Positions 1 to 11,385 of a DNA stretch of 64,000 bases are shown here, one piece after another; position 1 is the first letter of the stretch; every line of letters begins with the position of its first letter. This stretch comes from Saururus chinensis (taxonomy: Eukaryota; Streptophyta; Magnoliopsida; Piperales; Saururaceae), in assembly GCA_035235625.1 (NCBI GenBank), contig CP141140.1:55423351-55487350 (forward strand), read 5' to 3'. A program made the translations under genes and the position numbers. The notes beneath the pieces are model-generated. The model did no database searches. It had not been told where the DNA came from and was given only the letters and a program-made list of their open reading frames with translations.

Positions 1-487
1 CGCAACCACCAGCGCTTGGTTGGCGCTTACATGGTAAAAACTAACACCACTTTGGGAGTGGGTTGATTTGATAATTAATTTTTTTAATTATTTTTAAAAT
101 AATATTCTTATTATTAACTATAAAATTAAAAGGGGATATAAAACTATAGTTTTTTTCATATTGCCTAGCCAAAAAATAAAAATTTTCATATTCTTTGAAT
201 TTTAAACGGAAATATTATGTGACCTATTTGTGGACCAAGATGTCCTTAAGTTTTTACTATATCAAGTTTTAATGTAGAGAATAATAAATTACCACAGGAA
301 TAGTGTTGCGCCGTTCTAGTGTGCTGGTAGTCATTAGCGGAGAACAAAACTTGCCGACAAGAGCTGACTGGCGGTGACTCACCAGTGAGTCGATGAACAA
401 GAAAAAAAATATTTTTTGGCACCGCATATGCTATTGAGTACTCCAAAGACTATATTTTATAGAAATGGTCTGTCTTTCACACCAATC
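1..487. other. left edge, no gene recognised
   Basis: AT-rich sequence upstream of the transposase pseudogene. I see no recognisable exon, promoter or terminal inverted repeat. The left end of the Mutator-like element may lie here or outside the window. No inverted partner for any part of this stretch was found near the proposed right end around 18.7-19.2 kb. Confidence 0.4.
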
Positions 488-933
488 ATGGATATAATCG
501 GTATTTGCATCCATTATAATGGAGAGGTAGGCAATTACGGCGTGTATATTAGAATGGCACGATTGATGAATATTCATCCATCAGTGAGCTTTAGCGAGCT
601 GCTGGGGCAAGTCAAAGCACGACTTTCCATCAAGGACAATGTCAGTTTGAAGTATCTAATTACATCCTCCCAATCATCCATGATATGTAAATTATAAGAC
701 GATGAGGACCTTCAATCAGTGTTCTATATTCATAAGAAGGTGAATAAGGAGGTGTTATCATTGTATGCTGAGATGAAACAGCCCGACAACGATGATAAAT
801 CACCAGCATCCTCCGTAGAAATGAACTAGACAGTCAATAGAGCTAAATCACCTGTCGTAATAGCTCATCGCAGTTCTAATGTCGGATTTCATAGCAGATT
901 CAATGAAACTCAATTCACCTTTGAAATTGTCAG

Positions 934-1229
934 GTAACAATGAATCTTTTAGATTATACTCAATTAGACTCTTTTGTGTACTCGAGACATATCGTGTTGA
1001 GGGTAAATCATATCATGTGAATTAATAAACACAATGTGTAATATATTGCATTGGTGATTACACGATATACACATGCGATATAGCAATTATGAGTTGCAAC
1101 GTAGATATAATAACACGACATACATTCATGTCATGGTTTCGATAACACATTTTGAAATGTAAGCGTGTTAACAGAATACACAATGTCAACTGATGGTACA
1201 TTTTTTTAACATGATAATGTGCAATGCAG
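934..1229 (+). repeat. intron 1 of transposase, palindromic motif array
   Basis: This is a GT-AG intron between inferred exons 1 and 2. It holds copies of the element-wide motif: atcgtgttga near 991, attacacgatat near 1058 and taacacgaca near 1111. The flanking exons lack it. Confidence 0.6.
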
Positions 1230-1452
1230 ATTAGGAGAACCGGGAAACTTGCCCTCAACAAATCCATGTCAATCATCTTTCACCAATCCAATAAGTACAT
1301 AACCTAAAATAGAAGTCAATCAGAATAGATTAGAGGAATTGTCGCCAATGATGGGTGGGACAAGGACTTCATTTAATAACTACGAACTTCCATACATCCC
1401 TTGTAATTATGACGGTGGATGTTGTTACGTCCAAACCAAGACTATGAAGTAG

Positions 1453-2793
1453 TCTAATTCGGATTTATTTTTTTACTTGTCAACTGTAGTAAACAAGGTC
1501 GATCCGTAGAGAAAGCCTTGTGTGACAAAGAAAACTATTACGAAGAGAATAGAATAGAGAAGGTAAAATAAATAATAAGAGACAATCAAAAAAAAACTGA
1601 TAAGGCATCGGAAATCCACTTGTAATAATTCTCTAATGTATATTTGATTCAAATGATAACTCAATTAAGATCAAATGAAAATTCGTCTCAATCAAAAAAT
1701 TTATCTCTTAAAGACCTTTGAAATAGAACAATCGTAATTGATTGTTTACTACGTGAAAGCATTAAATATATAATCACATGGAATTATAAGCATTTGACGC
1801 ACCTTTTGTCAATGCAGAATCAAATAATTATATATATTATAAACTCCTTAAATATGAAACATTAATTTAAAATGATAAATAACTTATTTGAATCAAAATA
1901 GCCATTAAACATCAAGTACAAGCTTCATCCCCGGCCTTAACTAAGAGCTTAGAAAGTCATTACACAAAACTAAAATAAAAGCTACAAAATGAGAGAAGAA
2001 AATAGGGGAAGAGAGCTCCCAAGATGAGGTAATTATGTCTCTATCACATCCACCCCTCTATTTGTAGGAGGAGAAAGGATTGCTTCAAAGGGGAAAGTCT
2101 AATCATATCTTCAGATTCATTTTGATTAATTATTTAATTGGTTGCTTCTTTGACAATGATTAGATTCTAAATCAATCAATGACTTATTTAGCAAATAAGT
2201 ATTTTTGAGTATTCTTTTAGTTATCTAATCAGCCTCATTATCTTTCCTTATGTGTATCAATCACAACCAATGAAAATATACTTCATGTGCTGGCCTCATG
2301 TTAGTTAACTAGTTGTCCCTTTACATGTTGAATTCGACACATAAATCTTCGGAATTGTAAATTTCTTCCTGAAATAACAATTGTAATCACAGAAGTCTTC
2401 TTTCCAATGCCACTAGAATCTTCTCAATCTGAATTGTACAAAGAACAATATGGTTGAAATACAAAAGTTGTGTCAATATGTCCAAATAAGTTTCTTCCCG
2501 AATTTAGTTCTCTTGATGCAAATCTCAAATCCAACGGGTCCAAAAGGTTGTGTTCAACCATTCCATGCATGTTTAGACCATTAGGAGTCCATTCTTAACT
2601 TTCAAATAGCTTTGGGTAGATGGGCTTTACTTCCTCTTCTACTTAGATCCTGTTAAAGCCTATTTAGACATATAAACTCAATTAAGGTCCAACTAACCTA
2701 TTCAAAACATAAATAGCCCAAATAAGCAATGAATTAACACAAAATAAGATTGCAATTTAAAATGTAGAAACATTTAATTGATCATTATTTCAG
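1453..2793 (+). other. intron 2 of transposase, no motif and no gene seen
   Basis: AT-rich sequence of 1.3 kb between the exon ending near 1452 and the acceptor AG at 2792-2793. Unlike the other introns of this element it holds no clear copy of the ATCGTGT/ACACGAT motif. That may mean a different origin, such as a later insertion whose ends I could not identify. No coding similarity was recognised. Confidence 0.45.
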
Positions 2794-3424
2794 TGCATCA
2801 GTGGACAAGGCAAGGAAGTTGAAAATATTTGGGGGGAGGATCTGTGGTACGATAATGATATAGTTAACATGGAAAGTATGTTCGACCACGAAGAATTTGG
2901 AAACAATGAGGCTCCTAGTAACGTCGGCGTTGAGGTGGAGGCAGATTGGGATACAGTCAATGATTTAAACATGTTGGAACCGAATATTGGTGAAGGCAAA
3001 CTAATGACGGGCAACTTGCAAGCTAAGGATTACTAGAAGCTTCTCGAATTGGGTACATGTTTTCTAAGCATGTTGCATTTCAAGAGGGTCTTGATTGACT
3101 TAGCAATAAATGAGAACTTCACCTATTGTGTTGTGGATGAAAACCAGAATACGTACGCTACAAAGTGCTCCAATGATTCTTGTAATTGGTACATTAGGGT
3201 TTTAAATATAGGAGATCATGTGACTGTCACGAAGTTAATGCTGACTCATTCATGTGGAACCCAAAGGAAGTCAACTGACCATCCCCAAGCATCGCACCTT
3301 TGGATAGCGAGAAAATGTTATGGCCTCTTTAAAGATTCGGTGGACATTACACCTAAGAGCATAGCAAGTTATATTTCGAAGAACTAGGGCATAACTGCTA
3401 ACTACAAGAAATGCTGGTACGCAG

Positions 3425-3674
3425 GTAATGAATGAGAAGAATTGAAGTGTTGATTTAGTGTCACAATATGTTAGTCTAGTGTGTTATCGTTTACATGCTT
3501 AAACTATAGTCGGAATATGCACTCACATGGCATACATCAATATCGTGTAACCATAAAAATGACCAGTCATCATGTATGGATTCCGAACACACAAAAACAT
3601 AAAATGTCGTGCAATTAGGAACACGATGTAAGCCGGTGTCGTATAACATTTACTAAATTATATTCGATCGTGCA
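3425..3674 (+). repeat. intron 3 of transposase, palindromic motif array
   Basis: GT-AG intron between the zinc-binding exon and the catalytic exon. Motif copies include tatcgtgtaa at 3541, acacgat at 3621 and ggtgtcgtataac just after it, in both orientations. The exons on either side have none. Confidence 0.6.
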
Positions 3675-4624
3675 GGTAAAGCTCTGACTGATTTAATAGA
3701 TGGTGACCCAAACAAATCCTACTGATTACTTCCTGTTTACAGGAGGCAGATAGAATATATAAATCTAGGAAGTGTAGTTGTGCCTATGATATTCCCAGGC
3801 CTATGGGTGGGTACGATTTCAAAAGAGTATTCTGGATATGTGGCCCCGTTACGAGAGCTTTTAGAACAACCTTAAAGTCGTTGCTAACGGTTGATGCAAC
3901 TTTCTTGAAAGGAAGGTATCCTAGATAGCTATTAATGGCAACTGCACTGGAAGGGAACAATAATATGTTATGCGTTGCATTTGCAGTGGTTGAGAATGAG
4001 TGCGAGAAAACTTGTTGTTGGTTTCTTAAGTTGCTTAGAAATCATCTATACTCTTATCCTCCAACCAAGTTGGATACAATCGTTTCTGATAGATAGAAGG
4101 GATTAACAAATGTTGTGAAGAAATTTTTCCCATCTACACACCACAGATATTGCATCTGTCACATGGCAACAAATATGCTGGACGATTTCAAGGAAAACTA
4201 CCTAAAAGATTAGCTCCATGTTGCAGCCGAAATGTTCAAACAAAATGTATACAATGAAACAATGAATAGCATTAAAGAACATAATCTGGAAGCATATGCT
4301 TGGCTAAATAAGATAGGTTCGGAGCACTGGGCCAATGTACTATTTCCCGGGAAAAGATATGGGACCCTCAGCTCAAATAGGTCTGAAAGTGCAAATGCAA
4401 TGTTCAAAAAAGCCAGATTGATGCCTATAACTCATTTAATTGAGCACATGAGGGAGCACACAATGACATTATTTGAAAAACATCAAACAGATGGTCAGAA
4501 TATGATGGAAGAGTTAACCCCATTTGCCTGAAAACACATCGAAAACAAGCTAGAAGAAGCCAGGAATGTGATTGTATTGCCTGTGTCAATGTATAAATTC
4601 CATATTAACTAACTATATCACCAG

Positions 4625-4827
4625 GTACATTGCATTTATACAGTGATGTACATAGCGTGTGTTAATTTATGCATGAGGGCTTCATATTGTGTTAGTTTAA
4701 ACACGTTAGTTTCATTCATCATGTAAGTAGATACGATTTTATTTAACGATCGTATGACACATCGTGTAATCGAGAACACGAGAAAGTCATTTATCATGCG
4801 CTCATACTCACGATATTTTCTTCACAG
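4625..4827 (+). repeat. intron 4 of transposase, palindromic motif array
   Basis: GT-AG intron between the catalytic exon and the SWIM exon. It contains atcgtgtaatcgagaacacg at 4761-4780, an almost symmetric copy of the motif, plus partial copies near 4733, 4748 and 4810. Confidence 0.6.
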
Positions 4828-5329
4828 GATGTGGTAAACTTGGTTGATCATATCTGCATATGTGGAAAGTTTTAACATCTGGGTCTACCATATAAGCATG
4901 CAATCGCAACAATCAATAATAGACACTTCTATGTGTCTGAGTACTGTGAAAGATGGTACTCTATTAAAATGTATAAATTGACCTATCGACAGCCCTTACA
5001 CCCAACGAATGATCGGCACCAGTGGGCACTGGTTAGAGTTATGCCTACATTCAGCCCACCTATCCCTCAAAAGCAGTGAGGGCGTCTACAAAAAAATGGA
5101 TAGAGTCACAACCACCTCTCAAAGCCCCATGAAAATGTGGAACATGCAATCAGTTGAGTCATAACCGCAAATGATGTACTAGTGCACAAAGGGGCCCCCC
5201 CAATGTGGTAGATGTCCCATCGATAAGCCGAAGGAGGTCAAATAATAGCATATGCAAATGGCGTAAGGAAGGGGAGCATTGATTAGGCTTACCTTTTCCA
5301 CCCTCATTCTTCAGCTGAAATTTTTTGTA

Positions 5330-5485
5330 TATGCATCGTGTTATCAACAACACAAAATATGTAATTAACATGTTCCTAAAAACACGAAATGTTGTACATA
5401 GGGTATACTCTATAGTTGTATCGTGTAATCAATAACACGACCAAAAGGAATTATGTGTTACTAATTACACAATAATATCAACCGA
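5330..5485. repeat. palindromic motif array, 3' spacer of transposase
   Basis: Several close copies of the motif lie here: gcatcgtgttatcaacaaca near 5335 and tcgtgtaatcaataacacga near 5420 (a 20-bp near-palindrome), then gtgttactaattacacaat. This is the clearest place to read the unit as CGTGT-(A/T)ATCRAT-AACACG. Confidence 0.65.
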
Positions 5486-5587
5486 TTATTAATTCTTTTG
5501 TCAAGAGTGTCCATGTCTTACACGATATTGGTCATATCATATGTTCAAACCCACAACAATTCCATGATCGTAATGACCCAATTCTCA

Positions 5588-5690
5588 TGGCATTATTCCC
5601 GAAGCATCAATACCTTCAATAACCTAGCGGTCCATACTCATGGCATTATTCCCGAAGCATCAATACCTTCAATAACCTAGTGGTCCATAA
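5588..5690 (+). repeat. 50-bp direct duplication
   Basis: The stretch starting catggcattattcccgaagc is present twice, at about 5588-5637 and 5641-5690, with one base difference (tagcggtcc versus tagtggtcc). It is a recent tandem duplication in the MULE spacer. Confidence 0.85.
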
Positions 5691-5699
5691 CTGTCTCAC

Positions 5700-5703
5700 T
5701 TTT

Positions 5704-5741
<38 letters not shown>

Positions 5742-5812
5742 TATATATATGTGTGTATGTACATATATATACATATATACATACATATATATATATATAC
5801 ACATATATTAGG
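5700..5812. repeat. AT microsatellite
   Basis: (TA)n and mixed (TA)/(TG)/(CA) dinucleotide tract of about 110 bp, interrupted by gtacatatat steps. It is likely length-variable. Confidence 0.9.
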
Positions 5813-6539
5813 GTTACGGTTTGCAGAATGCTCACTCACTCATTCTTCGCAAAGACGGGTCATTCGGGAGATTGCTTAAGCGGCGGCTGGTGAATCGGCC
5901 TGCCATTTGATACGATCCTCACCTATATCTGGGCATGACTCACTAGATGGTGATATATCAATGTCTCCAATGATCCATCGCATTCACGCCCTATTCGATA
6001 AACGGCGATTTAGCAATGACTTTCTCACGACTCCAATAATGAATATTTTTGCAGTATATCTGAGAAGGTTGCAAGGAGATCGCTCGCACAGTGATGTTCT
6101 TCGCGGAGATGTATCATTTAGGAGATTGTTGTAGCGGTGGCTAGTAAATTGGCCCTCCATCGGATAGGGTCCTCACCTATATCCGATAGCGGGCATCTTT
6201 CGCTAGACGATGATATATCAATGTCTCCAATGATTTGTTGCATTCGCGCCCTATTCACTAGATGGCGCCCTATTCTTGAATTGATGGGTCCGAGAGTCTG
6301 CAAGGAGATTGCATGCCAACTTATCACTGGTGACGAGACGAATTGTTATTTTCTTTGTATTTTTAAAGTTCTATAAAGATTAGTTTTTTGGATGTAATGA
6401 ATTAATAATAGTTATATTTTTCTTCCCATTGAAAGTTGTCTTTCCCGTATATTGAAAGCAATAATGCGACGATTGTCCACTTACTAACACACTATCAATA
6501 TTGGTTGTACGTTCAAACATACGATGGCGCAAAGGTAAT

Positions 6540-6800
6540 ATTAAATTTTGATAATAATTGAAACATATATGCCTTAACACGATATGTTCATATATCGTGT
6601 TACTGACTATACGACAATAATACACTCACATTTTTATTTTCACACGACTTTCGTGAATATCGTGTTAACATGAACACGATGAGTTATTAGTCCCGTTTTA
6701 TGATCTAGTACTATGATAATGAATATTTTTGCTAGACGTGTGATCAATTACACGATATTGGTCATGTCGTGAAATCGAACACACGACACTTGCATTACTT
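6540..6800. repeat. palindromic motif array in MULE spacer
   Basis: Dense copies: aacacgatatgttcatatat followed by cgtgttactgactatacgac, then gaatatcgtgttaacatgaa with cacgatg, and cgtgtgatcaattacacgat near 6741. Half-sites face each other every 15-25 bp. Confidence 0.65.
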
Positions 6801-7399
6801 TAACCACCCAATTCCCGAAGCGTCCCCACAATTTATGGGATTTCAATTACATTAGAATCACCAATTTGTGAGGAGTCATTTCCAATTTCCAATTACACTA
6901 TATATGGAATAATTTTCATATATATTTAACGGTTCATATCCCTCGCATCCTGCCTATACAAATAGAAGTGACCTCTGGGCTTACCTAATTCGCGAAGAGC
7001 ACGAGATGGAGTCTGAGAGTCTGCAGGGAGATCGCACACCCACTGATCGCTAGCACCAAGACGGAGCCTTTGGGACATTGATATAGAGCCGGATGGTAAT
7101 TCGTCACCTTCAAGGGCGCGGTCCTAACCAGCCTCTGATGAGGGGCGATTTACTACCCAGTGTTATATCAATGTTGTGAATGTTTTGTCACAATTGAACT
7201 GATGGGTCCGAGAGTCTGTAGGCAAATCGCACGCCCACTGATCAGGGCACGATTCACTACCTTCATATTGTTATGTTATTTGTATTTATAAAGTTCTGTA
7301 ACTATTAGTTTGTTGGATGTAATGAATTACTAAAATTTAAAGGAAAATATTAATAACACATATCTTTTTTCCCATTGAAAGTTGTCTTCCTGTATATTA

Positions 7400-7625
7400 A
7401 ACTATATCAGCTTCGTGTAAAAACAAACATGATACGTTAAACTATTATTGTAGCTCAATATTTCTGATAACACGACCTAAACTATTATCATAAGATCGAT
7501 GATACGATGCCCACCAAGTTATTCAAAATAATACGTCGGCATTCCGAATGCACAACATTGTTACATAACGTATTATCGATTACACAACAGAAAAACTGGC
7601 CATACGTGTTAATTACACGACAAAG
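7400..7625. repeat. palindromic motif array in MULE spacer (degenerate)
   Basis: Weaker copies of the same motif, such as gataacacgacc near 7466, cgtattatcgattacacaac near 7568 and cgtgttaattacacgac near 7604, lying between copies of the ~150-bp repeat. Confidence 0.5.
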
Positions 7626-8219
7626 ACATTCATTATATCCTTGGTCAAACCGTCATGCTCGCTCCTATCTCACTGTATATTAGGATTAGGGTTCAGGGAC
7701 GATAGAACATTCTCATGAGGCCAAACCGAGCCTATCGGTTCAGGGACGATAAACATTCTCTTGCGTTCAAACCATTTTGTTCATTCCTGTCTCACTATAT
7801 ATTAGGGTTAGGGTCGTGCTCCGCCGGTGTGTGTTCGGTGCCAAGAAGGATCATACGGGAGATTGTTGTATCGACAGCTGTGAATCGACCCTCCTTTGGA
7901 TACAGTCCGCATGTATATCTGAGGGAGGGCAAGATTCGCTATATGGCGATATATCAATGACTCGAATAATACGTCGCATATCATTGGGGTTGTTTCATGT
8001 TCTTCGCGGAGACGGATCATACGAGAGATTACCTTAGAGGTGGATGGTGAATCTGTCCTCCATCGAATACAGTATTCATCTATATCTAACAGAGGATTCG
8101 TCTCACTAGACGGTGATATATCAATGTCTCTAATGATCCGTCACTTTTGCGACATATAGGTTATCATATCATCTAAAATAGTCATCCATAACCATATTTC
8201 ATTTGGTTTGATTTTTGCA

Positions 8220-8561
8220 ACTTTCATGTGATGATCTTCATGTATACACTAACATGACCTAATAGGCGATTGTTTCTTTGATTACGTGATAACACAACCT
8301 ATTACAAGGTGGTGTGTATGCGATAACACAACCTAATAGACGATTGTGAGAACTTCCATGCGATTGAATATATGCGTACATTCGTTTCTCGCTTTCGAAG
8401 ACACAACTTTGGTACAAATCGTTTGATTGAACATACGCCAGCTAATCGAAGCGTGTATGACATTGGTACATGTATTTCTATTCCATTAGATAATTACAAA
8501 ATAATTGGTTGAACCGATAATTTGTCAGTTAATTGAAGCATGAAAGAATACTATTTTCTTG
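8220..8561. other. spacer between transposase side and Ulp1-like gene
   Basis: Non-coding spacer with faint relatives of the motif (gattacgtgataacacaacc near 8280, gcgataacacaacctaata near 8322). The first 80 bases contain an imperfect direct repeat around acaacctaatagacgattgt. No coding signal was seen. Confidence 0.45.
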
Positions 8562-9152
8562 TTACAATTCATCTGTACTCAGATCAAATTCCTCATCAAT
8601 TCGGGCTCGAAGTATAGTAGCGCTGATCATCGGCCTAACCAAGCCTGTTATCTCGAGTTGTCTAAAATCTGGCTGAATGACACCCCCTTCCAGTTTTGCT
8701 ACGTAGTACATGACGAACAAACCACAATCTTCATTTGTTTCCTGGTATGGGCATTTGTTGATCTTAGTCATTGGCCACAACTGAGCACCCTTTATCTTAA
8801 GTGCCTTCTCCATTCCATTGGCAACATGTTTCCTGACATTGTCCACCTTGGCGAAGTGGTGGCCATGTTCACCCTTTAGAGGATTGTACCATCTAAATCG
8901 CTTCTCCCTGCAGCGGACAATAAGCAAGAGAAAGTGGCCCTTGACGTAGACAGGAACGAAACCGCTCTCCGTGTTAACATTCATGCCTCTCAACAATATG
9001 CCAGAGAGTTTGCCCTCCTTCTCTGCCAGCCCTTCCTCCATGCCAATGTTAAAATAGTGCTGAATGGCGAACCGACCGAAAAAATAATTGGGGTACCTGC
9101 CTGGATTTCTCACATTGCATTCATCAAGAAGTTGGAAGAACACGTCTATGAC

Positions 9153-9455
9153 CTACAACAAACCAAACATGTTAGTAATGACACAATAGTCAACAGATAG
9201 TGCCTTCGTCTATACGCTGTACAACTATATCTTATTATCGATCACACAAATATGTTATAGGTCATGTATTAATTAACATGCTAGTTTTACTTCAGCCATT
9301 ATAGTTGAAACTTAGCGTATTATGAAAACAACAATATGAGAAAAGGTCATCTAATCGATAAAATGATAATTAATTGAACATCTTAGTCAATTATTCAATC
9401 GTTTGCTTGATAACACGATAGAGGTTAATACGTATGAGCAATGAAATGATATTAC
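9153..9455 (-). repeat. intron of Ulp1-like gene, palindromic motif
   Basis: The GT donor on - is the complement of 9454-9455 and the AG acceptor lies just above 9152. It contains degenerate half-sites such as aacacgataga near 9413 and tcgatcacac near 9239. It separates the exon ending in a MNE-like sequence from the peptidase exon. Confidence 0.5.
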
Positions 9456-10854
9456 CTCATTCATTATGCACTCCTACTTTAACAGAGATAGGTAATCGGT
9501 GTAGAGGAGTGTTTCTATGGGCCCGGACTTGTATGGGTTCGACAGAAATTCTGTGATAATTTCCTTATCTGACTCCTTCTAAATCTCCATGTGGAACACT
9601 ATCTATGTGTCAAGATAGTCCTTCGCCCGCAGACTGAGCTCCACCTTATTCGCAATATCGTTCTTATTTGTCTTATTCATAGTATCATCTTCGACATCTA
9701 TCACATTTCGGATACTCTCCATTACTTCCGCATCAACTGGAGGAGTATCCAGTAAAGTTCTTTCACTGGAGCCAGTGATTGAAACGGCTGGTTCCGGGGT
9801 GGGAGAATTTGGATGTGCCGGACGGCCAATGTATGGGCTAGGGACTGATGCCAGAGGATAATCGTCTCCAGGTTTTGTAGTCTGGGCAATGTATCCAAAC
9901 TTGGCTAACTTCTCAATGTAGCTGCTGGTAAACTTCAGCTTCTTCGATCCCTCACTGCCAGGAGCATATTTCTGCTTCAGTCTTAGTTTTATTATTTTTT
10001 TTGGAACTGCTCCTTTATTCGCTTCCTGGGTTGCTTCCAGTCCCTTCTGGTGGTGTTCCAGTTGCATGACCTCTTGAGGTTTTTGTTCGACCTCCCGAGG
10101 TTGATCCGAAACCTCCATGTGTTTTGCCGGTCCCTCTCGGGGTTGTTCCGGTTCCACAATCTCCCAAGGTTGTTCTGGTACATCCATGTTTTATATCGGT
10201 CCTGTAATATCCCTAATTTTCCCGAGTTTTGAAATTTAAATACGTGGAAAATATGGTGTTTGGCCTATTGACATTCTTATTAGAATAAATTTCTCCCTAG
10301 ATAGAATTTGGTAATTTTATTAGAAAGTAGACAGAAAGAGCTTCGAAACGCCACCAAGAACACGCAAATCGGAGTTCGGATGAGGGAGATACGACCGTTT
10401 GAAGTTGAATATATCGTGCAGGACCCGTTTACCCGCTTTAGACTGTATTTGGCCTATTTATGTCATTTTGCGGGCCCGGTTATTTATAATTCCGAAATTA
10501 ATTTTTAAGGTCCCAATAAGGTGACCTAATTAGGGAGGATTACCCAAATTTTAGATGGATTAGGAACCCTAATCCCCATGTTTATAAAAAGGCCTTCTTA
10601 GGGCACAATGGAGGGGGGTCTTTGGTCGGATTTGGGGGAGCTTTTAGGACGGTGAAGGAGATGAGGGAATTCTCCGGCGAGACTCCGGCGAAGCGTTTGC
10701 GGCGGTGGATCGACGACAACTCGGCCATTGAGGTTGGATTTCGAGTTGAGATTTCATAGATTTGTAAATTAGAAGATAGACCGTATTCGTAATTGACATG
10801 AACAATAATATCTGCAATTACTATTCATGCAGTTTTTTTAAAATAGTTTGTATT

Positions 10855-11385
10855 TACTGTTCATCTGCCGACCGGCCACCGGCCGACCGCTGGTGGCTGA
10901 ACCCATGGCTGGAACAGCATGCCAGTTCTGGCCTTGGCTGCGACTGCCAGGGATACTTGGCGCCGGCGACTGTGGCTTCTGCCGCCGCCACACAGTAATA
11001 AAAAAACAACAAGACACTGTCGCTGGCCGCACTGGCCGAGGCTGTGCCGGCCATGGCCGTGCCGGTCCCGGTGGTGCCGGCCCAGGCCATGACGACCCTG
11101 GACGCACCGGCCTGGGCCGCTCTGGCTTTGGCCACGGCGTTATCGCCGCCTGTTAAAAAAAAAGTGGCCAGCTTTGTGGCCGCCGGCCGGACACCGGACG
11201 GCAGCAAGACCGACCTTGTCGGTTCCACCGTACTCCGGCGATCCGGGGCCTGTGTGCCACCCATACCTTTGCTGTGGGGGTGGCAGCGCCACCAGAGGCC
11301 GGAAGGCCTCTGGCCGGATGCGGGGAAGACGACCCGCATTCTGGGTCATCGACCTGAACCAAACCGATTCGGGTTGTAAAAAAAA
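10855..11385. repeat. GC-rich low-complexity block inside E1
   Basis: About 500 bp of GGCC/GCCGG-rich sequence within otherwise AT-rich LTR-like DNA. It is open in several frames on both strands only because stop codons are rare at this composition. A comparable block lies at 34,740-35,170 in the related element. It is not a gene. Confidence 0.7.

Larger units (their letters stand above)
488..5280 (+). pseudogene. mudrA-like MULE transposase pseudogene
   Basis: Five exons can be inferred: 488-933, 1230-about 1452, 2794-3424, 3675-4624 and 4828-about 5280, most bounded by GT and AG. Exon 1 resembles the N-terminal region of MULE transposases (NYGVYI, IHPSVSFSELL). Exon 3 has the zinc-binding MuDR-type domain (KCSNDSCNWYIRV and a later H-x-C). 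Exon 4 is the MULE transposase core and keeps all three expected catalytic acidic positions: Asp in VDATFLKGRY, Asp in DTIVSDR and Glu in SSNRSESANA. Exon 5 has a SWIM finger (CICGKF...LPYKHAIA), in which Tyr replaces the third Cys, then a CX2CX4HX4C knuckle starting near 5133. In-frame stops interrupt every well-read exon, for example after ICKL in exon 1 and within HICICGKF in exon 5. It is therefore not functional, although it is still easy to recognise. Confidence 0.85.
5817..8160 (+). repeat. dispersed ~150-bp degenerate repeats in MULE spacer
   Basis: Five related copies can be read at about 5850-5995, 6090-6250, 7060-7185, 7835-7990 and 8000-8155. Each has the order: ttcgcggagacggatcat, a ggagattg block, cggtggctagtgaat, a ggccctccat-like block, a cctatatc block, then ggtgatatatcaatgtct and ccaatgatccgtcgcat. 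Copies are spaced irregularly, with palindromic-motif arrays between some of them (6540-6800, 7400-7625). Several short open frames here are chance frames of the repeat. The function is unknown. Confidence 0.6.
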
